NCBI GenBank assembly: GCA_024235035.1
Contig: JACKNE010000013.1
Location: forward strand, 1-64,000
Direction: 5' to 3'
Source: Gammaproteobacteria bacterium
Lineage (GTDB): Bacteria > Pseudomonadota > Gammaproteobacteria > Competibacterales > Competibacteraceae
Length of the DNA: 64,000 bases
This document shows positions 1-9,183 of the stretch, piece by piece. Under the pieces are notes generated by a model, which was given only the letters and a program-made list of their open reading frames with translations, was not told the origin of the DNA and did not search any database. Position 1 is the first letter of the stretch; every line of letters starts with the position of its first letter. Both the position numbers and the translations under genes were made by a program.

Positions 1-242
1 GCCCAAAGGATAAAATCCGGCTCGTTGTTCAACCGATCATTTCAGGTCATCAGCTTCCCCTTTATCGCCAGATTGACCCGATTGACCGAACGCGGTGACA
101 TGTTCAATCACCCTTCCCCATACTTTTTCGGTATGCAAAGTCCCTGTCCATGGGACGTATGGCGATAATAATTTGAATTACCAGTACTTTACTGAATGTC
201 GTCGTTGAAAACATTCCCGAAATCCTCTACCAACAGACGGCT
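1..242. other. No gene recognised before the YhcG remnant
   Basis: I find no convincing coding region here and no clear promoter or hairpin. The stretch may be the upstream flank of the decayed YhcG-like gene that begins at 243. Confidence 0.4.
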
Positions 243-476
243 ATGAGCCAAAACCTTATCAAGACAAACGAATACCGGAGCTTTATTGCCGACCTGAAAA
301 GCCGCACAGATCAAAGCCGCCGTTACGGTCAATAACCAGCCTATTGAACTGTACTGGGATATCGGCAGACAGATTGCCGCAAAGCAGCAGGCCAGCGGCT
401 GGGGGAGATGCGGTAATCACACAGATCGCTCAGGATTTAACCAAAGAGCTCGGCGGTCTCAAGGGATTTTCGAGAT
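243..476 (+). pseudogene. YhcG/DUF1016 N-terminal domain remnant, frameshifted and truncated
   Basis: Three successive reading frames together give the N-terminal winged-helix domain of YhcG-type (DUF1016) PD-(D/E)XK nuclease-family proteins. Frame 1 starts at ATG 243 (YRSFIADLKSR). Frame 2 reads NNQPIELYWDIGRQIAAKQQ and frame 3 reads VITQIAQDLTKELGG and LKGFSR. The family continues with an aromatic- and arginine-rich segment and then the nuclease domain, but here homology stops after GFSR at about 476. At least two frameshifts plus a 3' truncation make it non-functional. Its end overlaps the 3' end of mnhG on the other strand, so this is probably a recombination junction. The family assignment rests on remembered motifs, not on a search. 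Confidence 0.75.
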
Positions 477-755
477 GCCTTCTATTTCCCGCACTGCGGC
501 TCGGGCCAGAACATGCGAAGCAACCGGCAGCGTGATCAGCACTAATAGCGTCAAAAGCATCAACCGCCCTATCCAGGCCGGTTCCGGCATCAGTAGCCCC
601 GCGCCCAGAATAAATACGGCGAGCGCTAAAGTTCCAGCTTTAGTCGCCGCATGTTGCCGGGACAACGCATCGGGCAACCGCACCACGCCCCAGGCGGCGA
701 TCAGCAGCAGGATGGCCCCCGCCATGCATAAAACCGCGCCTAATGTATCGATCAA
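459..755 (-). CDS. mnhG: Mrp antiporter subunit MnhG/PhaG
   Basis: This is the last subunit (98 aa) of the Mrp-type multisubunit Na+(K+)/H+ antiporter, an inner-membrane complex. It shows the three hydrophobic helices of MnhG and the family pattern RLPDALSRQHAATKAGTLAL near residues 26-45. Its start overlaps the mnhF stop (ATGA), so it is translationally coupled and closes the A-to-G operon. The last six or so codons and the stop lie in DNA that reads on the other strand as the YhcG remnant, so the original C-terminus was probably replaced at a recombination point. The change is small and the subunit may still work. Confidence 0.9.
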   Translation of the reverse strand: MIDTLGAVLCMAGAILLLIAAWGVVRLPDALSRQHAATKAGTLALAVFILGAGLLMPEPAWIGRLMLLTLLVLITLPVASHVLARAAVREIEGISKIP

Positions 756-1027
756 TTTTCACCCCTTGGACCGCCGGACTGCCGATCGATGAACCGCGCC
801 CAGGCCAAAGTGCCGATAAAACCCACCAGCGCCAGTCCCAGCGCAATGTCCAGAAAGGCGATATGATTCGTCATGAGCGCCGCAGCCACCGCCAGCAACA
901 CCGCCACGGCAAACAGTACATCCAGGGCCACCACTCGGTCAGCTTGCCGGGGACCTTTCAACAGTCGGTAAAAACCGAGCAGCGCCGCCAGCCCGGCCAG
1001 TGGTATGCAAATCGAGAGCAGGTTCAC
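752..1027 (-). CDS. mnhF: Mrp antiporter subunit MnhF/PhaF
   Basis: A small inner-membrane subunit (91 aa) of the Mrp cation/proton antiporter. It has three hydrophobic segments and the MnhF pattern RLLKGPRQADRVVALDVL at residues 21-38, followed by a helix carrying ALMTNHIAFLDIALGLALVG. The start codon overlaps the mnhE stop and the stop overlaps the mnhG start (ATGA on both sides), which is typical of tight coupling in this operon. MnhF is required for complex assembly in characterised systems. Length and hydrophobicity match the family. Confidence 0.93.
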   Translation of the reverse strand: MNLLSICIPLAGLAALLGFYRLLKGPRQADRVVALDVLFAVAVLLAVAAALMTNHIAFLDIALGLALVGFIGTLAWARFIDRQSGGPRGEN

Positions 1028-1392
1028 GATGGAGGCTCCTTAACTGGCGCAGAAAGCGTAGAGCGGTCTTTGAACAGCACGCTGACCGGCCCAGCAAAGC
1101 GCCGGCGAATCACGTCCAGCGTTCCTGCAATATCTGCCGTATCCAACAGATGCAGCAGTAATTCCCGGCGTTCTGAATCGATGTCGACCGTGGTCGTGCC
1201 TGGCGTCAGCGTGATCAACAAGCCTAACACCACCGCGCCGGTTTCACTGATTTCGCCATAGCTCATCCGCGCAAAGCCTGGTTTTAACCTCTGGCCGCCG
1301 GTCAGGATCAGCCCGCCAGTGCTCCAGCCTGACAATGCTACCTCAACCGGGAAGCGCCACAACAAGGAACCGAAGGCTGCGATTTTCTTCAT
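1024..1392 (-). CDS. mnhE: Mrp antiporter subunit MnhE/PhaE
   Basis: The MnhE subunit (122 aa) of the Mrp antiporter. The conserved block is ITLTPGTTTVDIDSERREL near residues 60-78, followed by a soluble tail ending in a predicted helix with FKDRSTL. The family is usually about 160 aa, so this protein is short at the N-terminus, where it begins directly with a hydrophobic stretch. Overlapping start and stop codons with mnhD and mnhF show coupled translation. MnhE is an accessory membrane subunit of the complex. Confidence 0.9.
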   Translation of the reverse strand: MKKIAAFGSLLWRFPVEVALSGWSTGGLILTGGQRLKPGFARMSYGEISETGAVVLGLLITLTPGTTTVDIDSERRELLLHLLDTADIAGTLDVIRRRFAGPVSVLFKDRSTLSAPVKEPPS

Positions 1393-2855
1393 AGCGCCGC
1401 CTGTTGACTATCCATGAACCCGTAACTGGCAGCTTCGACATAACGCACCCACGGCTCTGGCATGAAACCCATCGCCAGCGTCAACACGGCCAGCAGCAGC
1501 GCCGCCGCATAGGCCGGCGCCAGATTAGCGACGGACACCACGCTATCCGGTCCTTCCGGATGTGGCTTCCAGAACGCCTCCAGCCAGATTTTGACCATCG
1601 AATACAGCGTCAGCAGGCTGACCGCCAGGGCGACCCCACCCCATACATAGTGTTCTTGAACGAAGGTTTCCCGCACCAGCAAAAACTTGCTCCAGAACCC
1701 GGATGAAGGCGGCGCGCCGACCAGTGAGAAGGCCACGACCAGGAACAGGAGCGCCAATCCAGGCCGCGCCAGGTAAAGACCGCCAATCCGGCGCAGATCG
1801 TAATGTCCGGCCAGCGCCCAGATCAGACCGGCGATCAGGAACAGATTGGCTTTGGCCAGGATGTTGTGCAGGGTGAAGAACAGAGTCGCCGCTGCGCCCG
1901 CAGCGCTGGCCAAGGCGATGCCCAATAGCAGATAACCAATCTGGCTGACAATGTGAAAAGCCAGAATGCGCCGTAAATCCCAGTGGTAGACCGCGCCCAG
2001 CCCGCCGGTCAGCATCGTCAACAGCGCCAGCCAGCCCAATCCCTCAAACAACAGGTCTGGCGCAGCGTCGAACACCTGCCCCAGTAACCGCAATAACGCA
2101 TAGACGCCCACTTTGGTCAACAGTCCGCCGAACAGCGCCAGCACCGGCGCCGGCAAGGTGTGGTAGCTGGCCGGGAGCCAGGCGAACAGTGGAAAAGCGC
2201 CTGCCTTGAGCAGGAAAGCCAGAACCAGCAGGGTCACGTAGACCGGCAGCGCCGCCGCCAGCTCTGGTCGTCGGGCCGCCGCGCTTAAAGCCGTGAAATT
2301 GAGCTGCCCGGTTGCGCCGTAAATAAACGCCACCGCTGCCAGAAACAGCAGCGTGCCCACCATGTTCAACGCCAGATACTTGAACGCGGCCTCCAACTGG
2401 CGCGGCTCGCCGCCGTGAACCAGCAAGCCCAGGGCGGCAATCAGCATCAGTTCGAACCAGACGTAAAGATTGAACAGATCCGCCGTTAGAAAGGCGGCGC
2501 TGACCGCCGCCAGCAAGCCGTGAATCAGCGGGTGCAACAGAGGGGTTTCCGGCGCGGGATCGGCGGCGCTGGTCTGATGCCACAACACGGCTACGCCGAG
2601 CACAGCGCTGATCAGCACCAGCGCGGCGCTCAGCCGATCAGCAGCGAATTCAATGCCATAAGGCAGCGGCCAGCTACCCAGCGCCACCGATAGCCGGCCC
2701 ACGCGCTCCACGTCAATCAGCAACAGGATGGCGCAGACCAAAAAGCATCCAGCGCCGAACAGGCTGACCACCCGCCGTCCCATGACCTGACGATACAGCA
2801 GGGCGGTCAGTAGAGCCGTTGCCAGCGGAATCAGCAGCGGTAATAGAATCAGCAT
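1389..2855 (-). CDS. mnhD: Mrp antiporter subunit MnhD (NuoN-like)
   Basis: A 488 aa polytopic membrane protein of the NuoL/M/N (complex I antiporter-like) family, acting as the MnhD subunit. Diagnostic patterns include the acidic helix LFNLYVWFELMLIAALGLL near residues 126-144, LLKAGAFPLFAWLPASYH near 215-232 with the channel lysine, and LRRILAFHIVSQIGYLLLG further on. In characterised Mrp complexes MnhA and MnhD carry the proton-translocation path. It lies between mnhC (3-nt gap) and mnhE (overlap) and is full length. Confidence 0.95.
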   Translation of the reverse strand: MLILLPLLIPLATALLTALLYRQVMGRRVVSLFGAGCFLVCAILLLIDVERVGRLSVALGSWPLPYGIEFAADRLSAALVLISAVLGVAVLWHQTSAADPAPETPLLHPLIHGLLAAVSAAFLTADLFNLYVWFELMLIAALGLLVHGGEPRQLEAAFKYLALNMVGTLLFLAAVAFIYGATGQLNFTALSAAARRPELAAALPVYVTLLVLAFLLKAGAFPLFAWLPASYHTLPAPVLALFGGLLTKVGVYALLRLLGQVFDAAPDLLFEGLGWLALLTMLTGGLGAVYHWDLRRILAFHIVSQIGYLLLGIALASAAGAAATLFFTLHNILAKANLFLIAGLIWALAGHYDLRRIGGLYLARPGLALLFLVVAFSLVGAPPSSGFWSKFLLVRETFVQEHYVWGGVALAVSLLTLYSMVKIWLEAFWKPHPEGPDSVVSVANLAPAYAAALLLAVLTLAMGFMPEPWVRYVEAASYGFMDSQQAAL

Positions 2856-2858
2856 GGT

Positions 2859-3242
2859 TCAGTCCAGTACCGGTGGTTTCACCGGGTCCGCCGGGAGTGG
2901 TTCGGCGTTGCGCAACTGATTGCTGTCGTCACTCCCGGACTGCTGACGAAGCCGCGCGCCCAACACCAGGGAAAAGCACAGCAGGGCGAAACTGATGACG
3001 ATGGCGGTCAGCACCAGCGCTTGGGGCAATGGATTGGCCGCATGCTCTGCCAGTTTTTCAGCGCCCGCGCTAACGATGGGCGGTTGTATGGGTCCGAAGC
3101 GCCCGGCGGCGAACACCACCAGATTCACGGCGCTGCCCAGCACGGCCAGTCCGACGATGCAGCGGAATAGATCGCGCGACAAGGCCAAATACACGCCGGC
3201 GGCCACAGTCAACGCAATCGCCAGAGCCAATATCAGGCTCAT
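2859..3242 (-). CDS. mnhC: Mrp antiporter subunit MnhC (NuoK-like)
   Basis: A 127 aa subunit of the NuoK family. The open frame extends further upstream, but the family start is MSLILALAIALT, and its ATG at 3242 overlaps the mnhB stop (ATGA), so this start is chosen. Key patterns are FRCIVGLAVLGSAVNLVVFA near residues 25-44 and PLPQALVLTAIVISFA near 68-83, which correspond to the NuoK-like helices. A hydrophilic tail of about 30 residues follows. The subunit lies in the inner membrane and is essential for Mrp assembly. Confidence 0.95.
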   Translation of the reverse strand: MSLILALAIALTVAAGVYLALSRDLFRCIVGLAVLGSAVNLVVFAAGRFGPIQPPIVSAGAEKLAEHAANPLPQALVLTAIVISFALLCFSLVLGARLRQQSGSDDSNQLRNAEPLPADPVKPPVLD

Positions 3243-3727
3243 GATTGTTCTCCGGGAGAGGTTGCATCGCTGCCTCGCAGCAGGGCGAAAATATAACCCG
3301 ACAAGGTTCCCCACACTGCGCAGAAGACCCCGATATCGAACAGCAACACGGTGGATAGCGGCAATTGGGTAAAACCCAGGGGTACGTCAAACCACAGATG
3401 GGTCAGGTAGGGATGACCGAACCAGGTGGCCGGTAAACCACTGCATAATGCTAAAGCAACGCCGGTGACCGCCAGTGGCATGGGTCCAAGCGGCATCCGT
3501 CGCAGCGCGGAGGGCACGCCAAAGACTATCGCCTGAGCGGCGGTGGCGGCTAATGCGGTCAACCCGCCAATAAAACCGCCGCCAGGCGCATGGTGGCCGC
3601 GCCACAGAATCCATACCGCCGCCGCCAGGATCACTCCATAAAGCAACGGCATGACCTGTTCCAGGATCAGATTGCGGGAATTATTGATCGCCGGCGCCAA
3701 TTCAAAAGGGTTTTTGCTGATCTTCAC
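3239..3727 (-). CDS. mnhB: Mrp antiporter subunit MnhB
   Basis: A 162 aa membrane subunit with the MnhB signature GHHAPGGGFIGGLTALAATA near residues 43-62. It begins with GTG at 3727, 3 nt after the mnhA stop. No better in-frame start is visible, and the N-terminal segment NSRNLILEQVMPLLY matches the family beginning. Four hydrophobic segments are visible. In this operon MnhB is encoded separately from MnhA. Confidence 0.95.
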   Translation of the reverse strand: MKISKNPFELAPAINNSRNLILEQVMPLLYGVILAAAVWILWRGHHAPGGGFIGGLTALAATAAQAIVFGVPSALRRMPLGPMPLAVTGVALALCSGLPATWFGHPYLTHLWFDVPLGFTQLPLSTVLLFDIGVFCAVWGTLSGYIFALLRGSDATSPGEQS

Positions 3728-3730
3728 GTT

Positions 3731-6028
3731 TCATCCTTCACGCTTCACGCTCCGGGCCAGCGCCCCCAGCAACGGCAGGGCGGCCAGCAGGGAAAACATC
3801 ACCACGGTTATTTCGCCCAGCGTATCCAGGGCGCGGAAATCAACAATGATGACATTGACAACATTGCGACCGTGCGCCAGCGGCAGGCTGGCTTCGCCAA
3901 ACCAGGTCGCCAATTGGGCATCGGCGGGTAAGGCGAACAGATGAACCAGCAACAGCAAAACGCCGGCCCCGCTGGCCAGCGCCAGCAACGCATTGCGCAG
4001 CACCGGTTCGTTGGACAGGACAGGCGGCGCGCCGTAATGCGGCAGCAGCGCCGCAGCCACCACGACCAGAGCGGTTTCGACGGCGAACTGAGTAAAGGCC
4101 AGGTCCGGAGCGCCGGTGAACAGGAACAGCACAGCGCTGCCATAGCCCACCAAACCGCTGGCCATCAGCAGCGCCATGCGGTGGCGCAGAACCATGCTGG
4201 CCGCTGCTCCGGCGATCATGAGCACCGCCGCCGTCAGCCACGCCCAATGCTGCGCTGGCCAGTCCGCAAAAACTAGCGTGCTCCAGTCGAGCAATCCTCC
4301 CCAGCCTGGCTCACTGGCCTGATGCATCGCGAAACTGGCGCCGATGGCCAGCGCCAGCAGACCGGTCAGCGTCCAGCTCAGATAGCCGGCCAAGCGTCCA
4401 CGTTGCAATAACCCAGTCTGCCAGGCTGCGACGCGCGTTAACTGTTTGAGAAGCAACTCGTAACAGGCGGTGGGGCCGATGCGATCCAGCCAGTGAATGC
4501 GTTGCAATAATCCGTGCAGCCAGTCCCAAATCAGAAACAATATCAGACCGACTAGAAGGGTAATTTCCGTCGCGGTAATCACTTTGCCAGAGGGGTAAGA
4601 CGCATCGATATCTCTGATCACGCCCAGGCTTGGCGCAATGGCGATAGCTGCTGCGCCAAGCAGTGGATCAGCGACGCCAGGCAAGAACTCAAATTCGATG
4701 GCGACCAGGGCAATCAACAGGGGAGGTAACGCCATTCGCCAAGAAACCTCATGAGCCTCCCCTCGTGGCCAGCGTGGCGGACCGCCAAACACCCGAAGGG
4801 TGGCGATGCCCGCCACCGCCGCCGCGATCGCGTTGACAAACAAGGTGGCGTAGCTCACCACGGTCAACACTTCAGCATCGGCCTTGGCGACCGAGATCAA
4901 ATCCTTGGCGACAAAGCCGAAGGATAGCGGCAGCCCCGCCATCGACAACCCGGCCAATATCGCCGCCATCGCTGTCCAGGGCATAGCGCGATGCAGGCCC
5001 ATCAGATGATCAATAACCCGGGTGCCGGTCGCATGATCGATATTGCCCGCCACCATGAACAATGGGGCTTTATACAGGGCGTGAGCAAACAGGAAGGCTG
5101 CCACCGCCAGGCCGGCTCCTGGGTTGGGCAAGCCAATCAGCAGCGTGAGGGTGCCCAGCGCCGACACCGTGGACCAGGCCAGGATGCGTTTTAAATCGCG
5201 CTCCCGCAACGCCAGCACTGCGCCCCAAACCGCCGTCAGAGTGCCGATGCTCATCAGGGCGCTTTCCCAAAGCAGCAGGTGATTCAAAGCAGGGTCAAGC
5301 CGAGCTAATAAATAGATGCCCAGTTTGACCATGGTAGCGGAATGCAGATAGGCGCTGACCGGCGTGGGTGCGGTCATGGCGTTGGGCAGCCAGAAATGGA
5401 ATGGAAACTGGGCGGATTTGGTAAAACAGCCGACGAGCAGCAGAATGAGCGCGGCGGGCAGCCGGGGATCGTCGGCCAGCGTCGGGCCTTGCGCGATCAG
5501 GGCCTGCAATGAATAGCCACCGCTGATCTCGCCCAACAGGAGGATTGCCGCCAGCAGGGCCAATCCTCCGCTCATCGTGACCAGCAGCGCCTGCCGGGCT
5601 GAAGTCCGGCTTTGCTCATTCTCGTGGTAGAACCCCACCAGCAGAAAAGAAGTCAGGCTGGTCAGCTCCCAGAACAGGAACAGCAACAGCAAATGGTCCG
5701 CGATCACCACGCCGATCATAGCCAGCATAAACACGGTTAGGATCAGGAACAGTCGGCCTTGACGCGGCTCGCCCGCCAAATAACCCGTGGCGTAGAGGAA
5801 AACCAGAGCGCCGATACCAGTGATGAGCGCCAGGAATTGGGCTGAGAGGCCATCGACGTAGACAGCGAAGGTCAGTCCAAGGCTAGGCGCCCAGTCCAGC
5901 GATCCCTGCCAAGGCAATGGATGATGGATCAAACCCCAGATCAGAAGGAGGAAGCCTGCCAGCGGCGGTAACGCCACCGACAAGTAGCGGGCTTTGGCGG
6001 CGTGTGGCTTCAAGTCGGTAGCTTGCAT
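3731..6028 (-). CDS. mnhA: Mrp antiporter subunit MnhA (NuoL-like with C-terminal MbhD/E-like part)
   Basis: The large Mrp subunit (765 aa). The N-terminal 420 residues are NuoL-like: the acidic helix LLFLFWELTSLTSFLLVGFY, TKSAQFPFHFWLPNAMTAPT with the conserved lysine, and VSAYLHSATMVKLGIYLLAR. The C-terminal third carries the MrpA-specific DUF4040 block (GLVGYGSAVLFLFTGAPDLA, then FTQFAVETALVVV) and ends with an MbhE-like pair of helices containing VNVIIVDFRALDTLGEITVV. The gene heads the operon, so the promoter should lie in 6029-6150. The complex exchanges Na+ (or K+, Li+) for protons and supports pH and salt homeostasis. Confidence 0.95.
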   Translation of the reverse strand: MQATDLKPHAAKARYLSVALPPLAGFLLLIWGLIHHPLPWQGSLDWAPSLGLTFAVYVDGLSAQFLALITGIGALVFLYATGYLAGEPRQGRLFLILTVFMLAMIGVVIADHLLLLFLFWELTSLTSFLLVGFYHENEQSRTSARQALLVTMSGGLALLAAILLLGEISGGYSLQALIAQGPTLADDPRLPAALILLLVGCFTKSAQFPFHFWLPNAMTAPTPVSAYLHSATMVKLGIYLLARLDPALNHLLLWESALMSIGTLTAVWGAVLALRERDLKRILAWSTVSALGTLTLLIGLPNPGAGLAVAAFLFAHALYKAPLFMVAGNIDHATGTRVIDHLMGLHRAMPWTAMAAILAGLSMAGLPLSFGFVAKDLISVAKADAEVLTVVSYATLFVNAIAAAVAGIATLRVFGGPPRWPRGEAHEVSWRMALPPLLIALVAIEFEFLPGVADPLLGAAAIAIAPSLGVIRDIDASYPSGKVITATEITLLVGLILFLIWDWLHGLLQRIHWLDRIGPTACYELLLKQLTRVAAWQTGLLQRGRLAGYLSWTLTGLLALAIGASFAMHQASEPGWGGLLDWSTLVFADWPAQHWAWLTAAVLMIAGAAASMVLRHRMALLMASGLVGYGSAVLFLFTGAPDLAFTQFAVETALVVVAAALLPHYGAPPVLSNEPVLRNALLALASGAGVLLLLVHLFALPADAQLATWFGEASLPLAHGRNVVNVIIVDFRALDTLGEITVVMFSLLAALPLLGALARSVKREG

Positions 6029-6149
6029 GAATGGTGATTGAGGTTTTAGGTCCCGAATGATGGAGAGGTCTTTTTTGAAAGAGTTCAGACGGGGTTCATC
6101 ATAATCCCATCGCTCTAATTCTAGTTCGCGATCAAAGTGAGACTAACGA

Positions 6150-6890
6150 TCCATGGCCAAGCTAACCGTATTGGCGGTTACGGGATTATCTACGGGTGGG
6201 CACGGCACGGTGCCATCGGGCGCGGGTCCAGGCGCGCGCGTGCTTGGGTCCAAGCGGTCGCAACAGCAGAGCCGACCTAAGGCTATCGGCGAGTCTACCA
6301 GACCCTCCGGCAACGGCACCGACCTATCGGGCGCGAGCGGGTTCGACGAAAGAAGCGCCCAACACCGACGGTCGTTGCTGAACACGACTGGCCTGAAGGA
6401 CGGCGGCTCCAGATAGACGCCACCCGGTTTCGCCTGGACGATGGCGTGGCCTGGGTCTCTCTCGTGGAGGACGTAAAAACCCGTCAGTGCGTGGCAGCCA
6501 GTGCCGCCTCCACCCTGAGCCGGGAACGGGCAGCGGCGACCTTGCTGGAGGGTCATCAACACTGAACAGCCCTTGGATTGACCGGACTGCGCCTGATCCA
6601 GAGTGATGCCGGTTCGGACTTGACTTCCAGCCACTTCCAGCCGGTCTGCCGCCGCAGCGGACAGTGAGTCCGCTGTCGCGTCGCCCAGCCCGGCGGCATG
6701 GGTATCCTGGAACACTTGAAGCGCATCTTCAAGCACGAGTTCGTGTTTCGCCATGAGGTTAATACCCTGGCCGACCTCAAGGCCCTATGACCCACCTTCC
6801 AGTATTGATATAACAAACAGCGGTTACATCGTCGTTTGGAGTATCGTCCGCACGCTACCGTTTTGGCCGACGAGGTGGCCGCTATACTCT
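6150..6890 (+). mobile_element. Decayed DDE-integrase insertion sequence, copy 1
   Basis: The plus strand carries a broken transposase with an integrase core of IS3/IS481 style. Pieces in different frames are an HTH_21-like segment (AWVQAVATAEPT, stop, GYRRVYQTLRQRH), RLQIDATRFRLDDGVAW with the first Asp, VEDVKTRQCVAASA, IQSDAGSDFTSSHFQ with the second Asp, PGGMGILEHLKRIFKHEFVF with the Glu, and YNKQRLHRRLEYRP. A TAA replaces the Tyr of the YGYRR motif, a TGA lies after the second Asp block, and there are frameshifts. No terminal repeats are evident. An inverted relative lies at 41255-41795. The long antisense open frame here is not a gene. Confidence 0.8.
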
Positions 6891-7004
6891 CTACAATTCA
6901 CGAAAGTCTTTTGTGGGGCAGTACAGTCGTACCCACCCTGGGTTAGCATGTACCGGTAAATGCCAGCTGTGATAATAGCTAGTCGCTGCCTGGGTACACC
7001 TGCT

Positions 7005-7964
7005 TCAAGATGCAGCGTGATCCAGCCAGTAGCTCAACCCTTGGGCGTTAAGCTCGATATCCGACTGCAACACTTCGCGCCACTGCTCACGCTCCAGCTG
7101 CCACCCCTGCCGCGCGGCTTCCGCATCCATCAAAGCCCATAGCCCTTCTGCAATCCACGCTTCACGTTCCGGACCCCGGTCACGCGCCTGTTCAGCCACT
7201 GCCACATGTGCGTCAATCAATCGATGAAGTTCACCGCCTAGACGTTGCACCTCTCTAACCTGGGCAAAATGAGTCAAATATACAGCCTCTGGTTGATAGC
7301 TCAGAATTTGGTCGATGGAATCGTGCATGACGGGCGGATCAAACTGGGTTGGTGTCGTGGTGGGAATCACCGATGGCCGGCCATCCACGTCCAGCTCACG
7401 AAAGGACAAGCCAAAGATGTCACCGGTAAAAATGCCGCCGCTCAGGGTATCGCGCAGACACAGATGATGGCGGGCATGACCTGGCGTATCGAGACACAGC
7501 AGCGGGCGACCGGCTATGTCAAAGATATAACCATCGCCAGCAGCGATGATCCGATCGGCAGCGACAGGCACAGGATGGCCATACAGACGATCCGCTTCCT
7601 CCTGACCATACACCGCTCCTACAGCAGCGAACAGTTTGGTCGGGTCAACCATGTGTGGCGCTCCACGGGGATGCACGACCAGGCGTGCCTCCGGAAAAGC
7701 CTGCATCATGGCCCCGGCACCGCCAGCGTGATCCAGGTGAATGTGAGTCAGGAATACATAAGCGACATTGGCCGGCGTCAACCCCAGAACCTGGAGGGCT
7801 TCCAGAACCCGGGGTAGGGATGTGTGGCTGGCGGTGTCGATGATCACTACTTGGTCATTTTCGACGATAAAGTGGATAGCCGCGAGCTGAGGCCGGATGT
7901 ACCCGGAGTCGAGGGCGTAAATACCGTGATCGTAGCGGAGCAGTTCGAGCATAGAGATTCTCAT
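7005..7964 (-). CDS. Metallo-beta-lactamase-fold hydrolase
   Basis: About 319 aa from the ATG at 7964 (MRISMLELLRYD); an upstream ATG would add 17 residues without a better ribosome site. The MBL fold is clear: VIIDTASHTSLPRVL, then THIHLDHAGG carrying the HxHxDH zinc motif, LDTPGHARHHLC with a metal His, FTGDIFG with the bridging Asp, and LTHFAQV as the last His block. The closest general class is glyoxalase II-like or quorum-quenching-type hydrolases, but the substrate cannot be read from the sequence. The C-terminal 70 residues are helical. It is a single gene, divergent from the 8071 gene. Confidence 0.85.
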   Translation of the reverse strand: MRISMLELLRYDHGIYALDSGYIRPQLAAIHFIVENDQVVIIDTASHTSLPRVLEALQVLGLTPANVAYVFLTHIHLDHAGGAGAMMQAFPEARLVVHPRGAPHMVDPTKLFAAVGAVYGQEEADRLYGHPVPVAADRIIAAGDGYIFDIAGRPLLCLDTPGHARHHLCLRDTLSGGIFTGDIFGLSFRELDVDGRPSVIPTTTPTQFDPPVMHDSIDQILSYQPEAVYLTHFAQVREVQRLGGELHRLIDAHVAVAEQARDRGPEREAWIAEGLWALMDAEAARQGWQLEREQWREVLQSDIELNAQGLSYWLDHAAS

Positions 7965-8070
7965 GGCCGTTGAAGAGTGCAACCCTGCGAAGGGCGCTTC
8001 GATGATTGAATGCAATGTTACAATTTTCAGTCTCCAATCCCTAATCCCTCACCCCTGATGTTTATTGTAA

Positions 8071-9084
8071 ATGATGACCTTGATCGTATTGCCGACTCTT
8101 CTGACCGCACTGGCGCTGACCTTCCTGCTCTCTCGGCCAAATTTCCATTGGCAGTGGCTTGATCATCCAAATGACCGCTCCTTGCATCAGTATCCAATCC
8201 CGCGCACGGGTGGTTTGGCGGTTCTGGGAGGTGGGTTGGTGGGTGGCGTGTTGTTGATGCTATTCGTTCCAGGTACTCATGTTCTGCTGATGGCGCTACC
8301 GTTCGGACTCTTGCCGCTGATCGCGGTTTCGTGGCTCGATGATCGGTGGGGTATCGCCGTTGGATGGCGCTTCTCGATCCATCTCTGGACCGCCGTTAGT
8401 TTGCTGTTGGCCGATCTGGCCCCGCATGCGCTGAATCTGCCGGGTTTGTCATGGCCACTTCCCGCGTGGGTAGCTAGTATCCTGACCGTATTGTTCGTAG
8501 TCTGGATGATTAACCTCTACAATTTCATGGATGGCATGGACGGTTTTGCCGGCGGCATGGCGGTGATCGGATTTTCCACGCTGGCTTGGTTGGGACAAGC
8601 GGATGCTGGTTTGGCTGGAGTCTGCTGGATGGTCGCGGCAACTAGCGCCGGTTTTCTAGTTTGTAATTTCCCACCAGCTCGGATTTTCCTGGGTGATATC
8701 GGTTCCACGACTCTGGGTTTTCTAGCTGCAGTATGCAGCCTGTGGGGTCACCATGTAGGATTATTCCCTATCTGGGTGGCGATATTGGTCTTTTCGCCGT
8801 TCATTGTCGACGCCACGGTAACCTTACTCCGGCGTTTGTGGCATGGCGAAAAGATTTGGGAAGCACACCGTAATCATTACTACCAGCGCTTGGTGTTGCT
8901 CGGTTGGGGACACCGCTACACCGTGCTGGTGGAGTATGTCTTGATGCTGGCTTGTGCTGCTTCAGCACTGCTGGCAGTGCATTTGTCCCCTGCTGGCCAG
9001 ACGCTTCTGGTCGGTGGCTGGCTATTGATGTACGGGTTGCTGATGCAAGGGGTTGCGTGGTTGGAGCGACGACAGATGGTTTAG
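8071..9084 (+). CDS. Undecaprenyl-phosphate sugar-1-phosphate transferase, WecA/MraY family
   Basis: A 337 aa polytopic membrane protein of glycosyltransferase family 4, which moves a HexNAc-1-phosphate from a UDP-sugar to undecaprenyl phosphate at the start of surface polysaccharide synthesis. Motifs are DHPNDRSLHQYPIPRTGGLA (residues 31-50), SWLDDRWGI with the Asp pair, YNFMDGMDGFAGG and FLGDIGSTTLGFL, and the His-rich loop ending in EAHRNHYYQRL. Roughly ten hydrophobic segments are seen. No other O-antigen genes adjoin it. A second ATG at 8074 is equally possible. Confidence 0.88.
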   Translation: MMTLIVLPTLLTALALTFLLSRPNFHWQWLDHPNDRSLHQYPIPRTGGLAVLGGGLVGGVLLMLFVPGTHVLLMALPFGLLPLIAVSWLDDRWGIAVGWRFSIHLWTAVSLLLADLAPHALNLPGLSWPLPAWVASILTVLFVVWMINLYNFMDGMDGFAGGMAVIGFSTLAWLGQADAGLAGVCWMVAATSAGFLVCNFPPARIFLGDIGSTTLGFLAAVCSLWGHHVGLFPIWVAILVFSPFIVDATVTLLRRLWHGEKIWEAHRNHYYQRLVLLGWGHRYTVLVEYVLMLACAASALLAVHLSPAGQTLLVGGWLLMYGLLMQGVAWLERRQMV

Positions 9085-9183
9085 AAATGTTTGTTGAAAT
9101 AAAAACACCCTAAGAGGATTTGGCGGGTTGGAAATCGCCTTCAGTCTGGAGCAAACTGATATCAACAACAGTCCTAGAATATC

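Noticed and set aside
6143..6754. A 203-codon open frame antisense to the first insertion-sequence relic, with a relative at 41396-41677
   Set aside because: The plus strand carries recognisable transposase motifs; the antisense frame is only a shadow that is shared because the DNA is shared.
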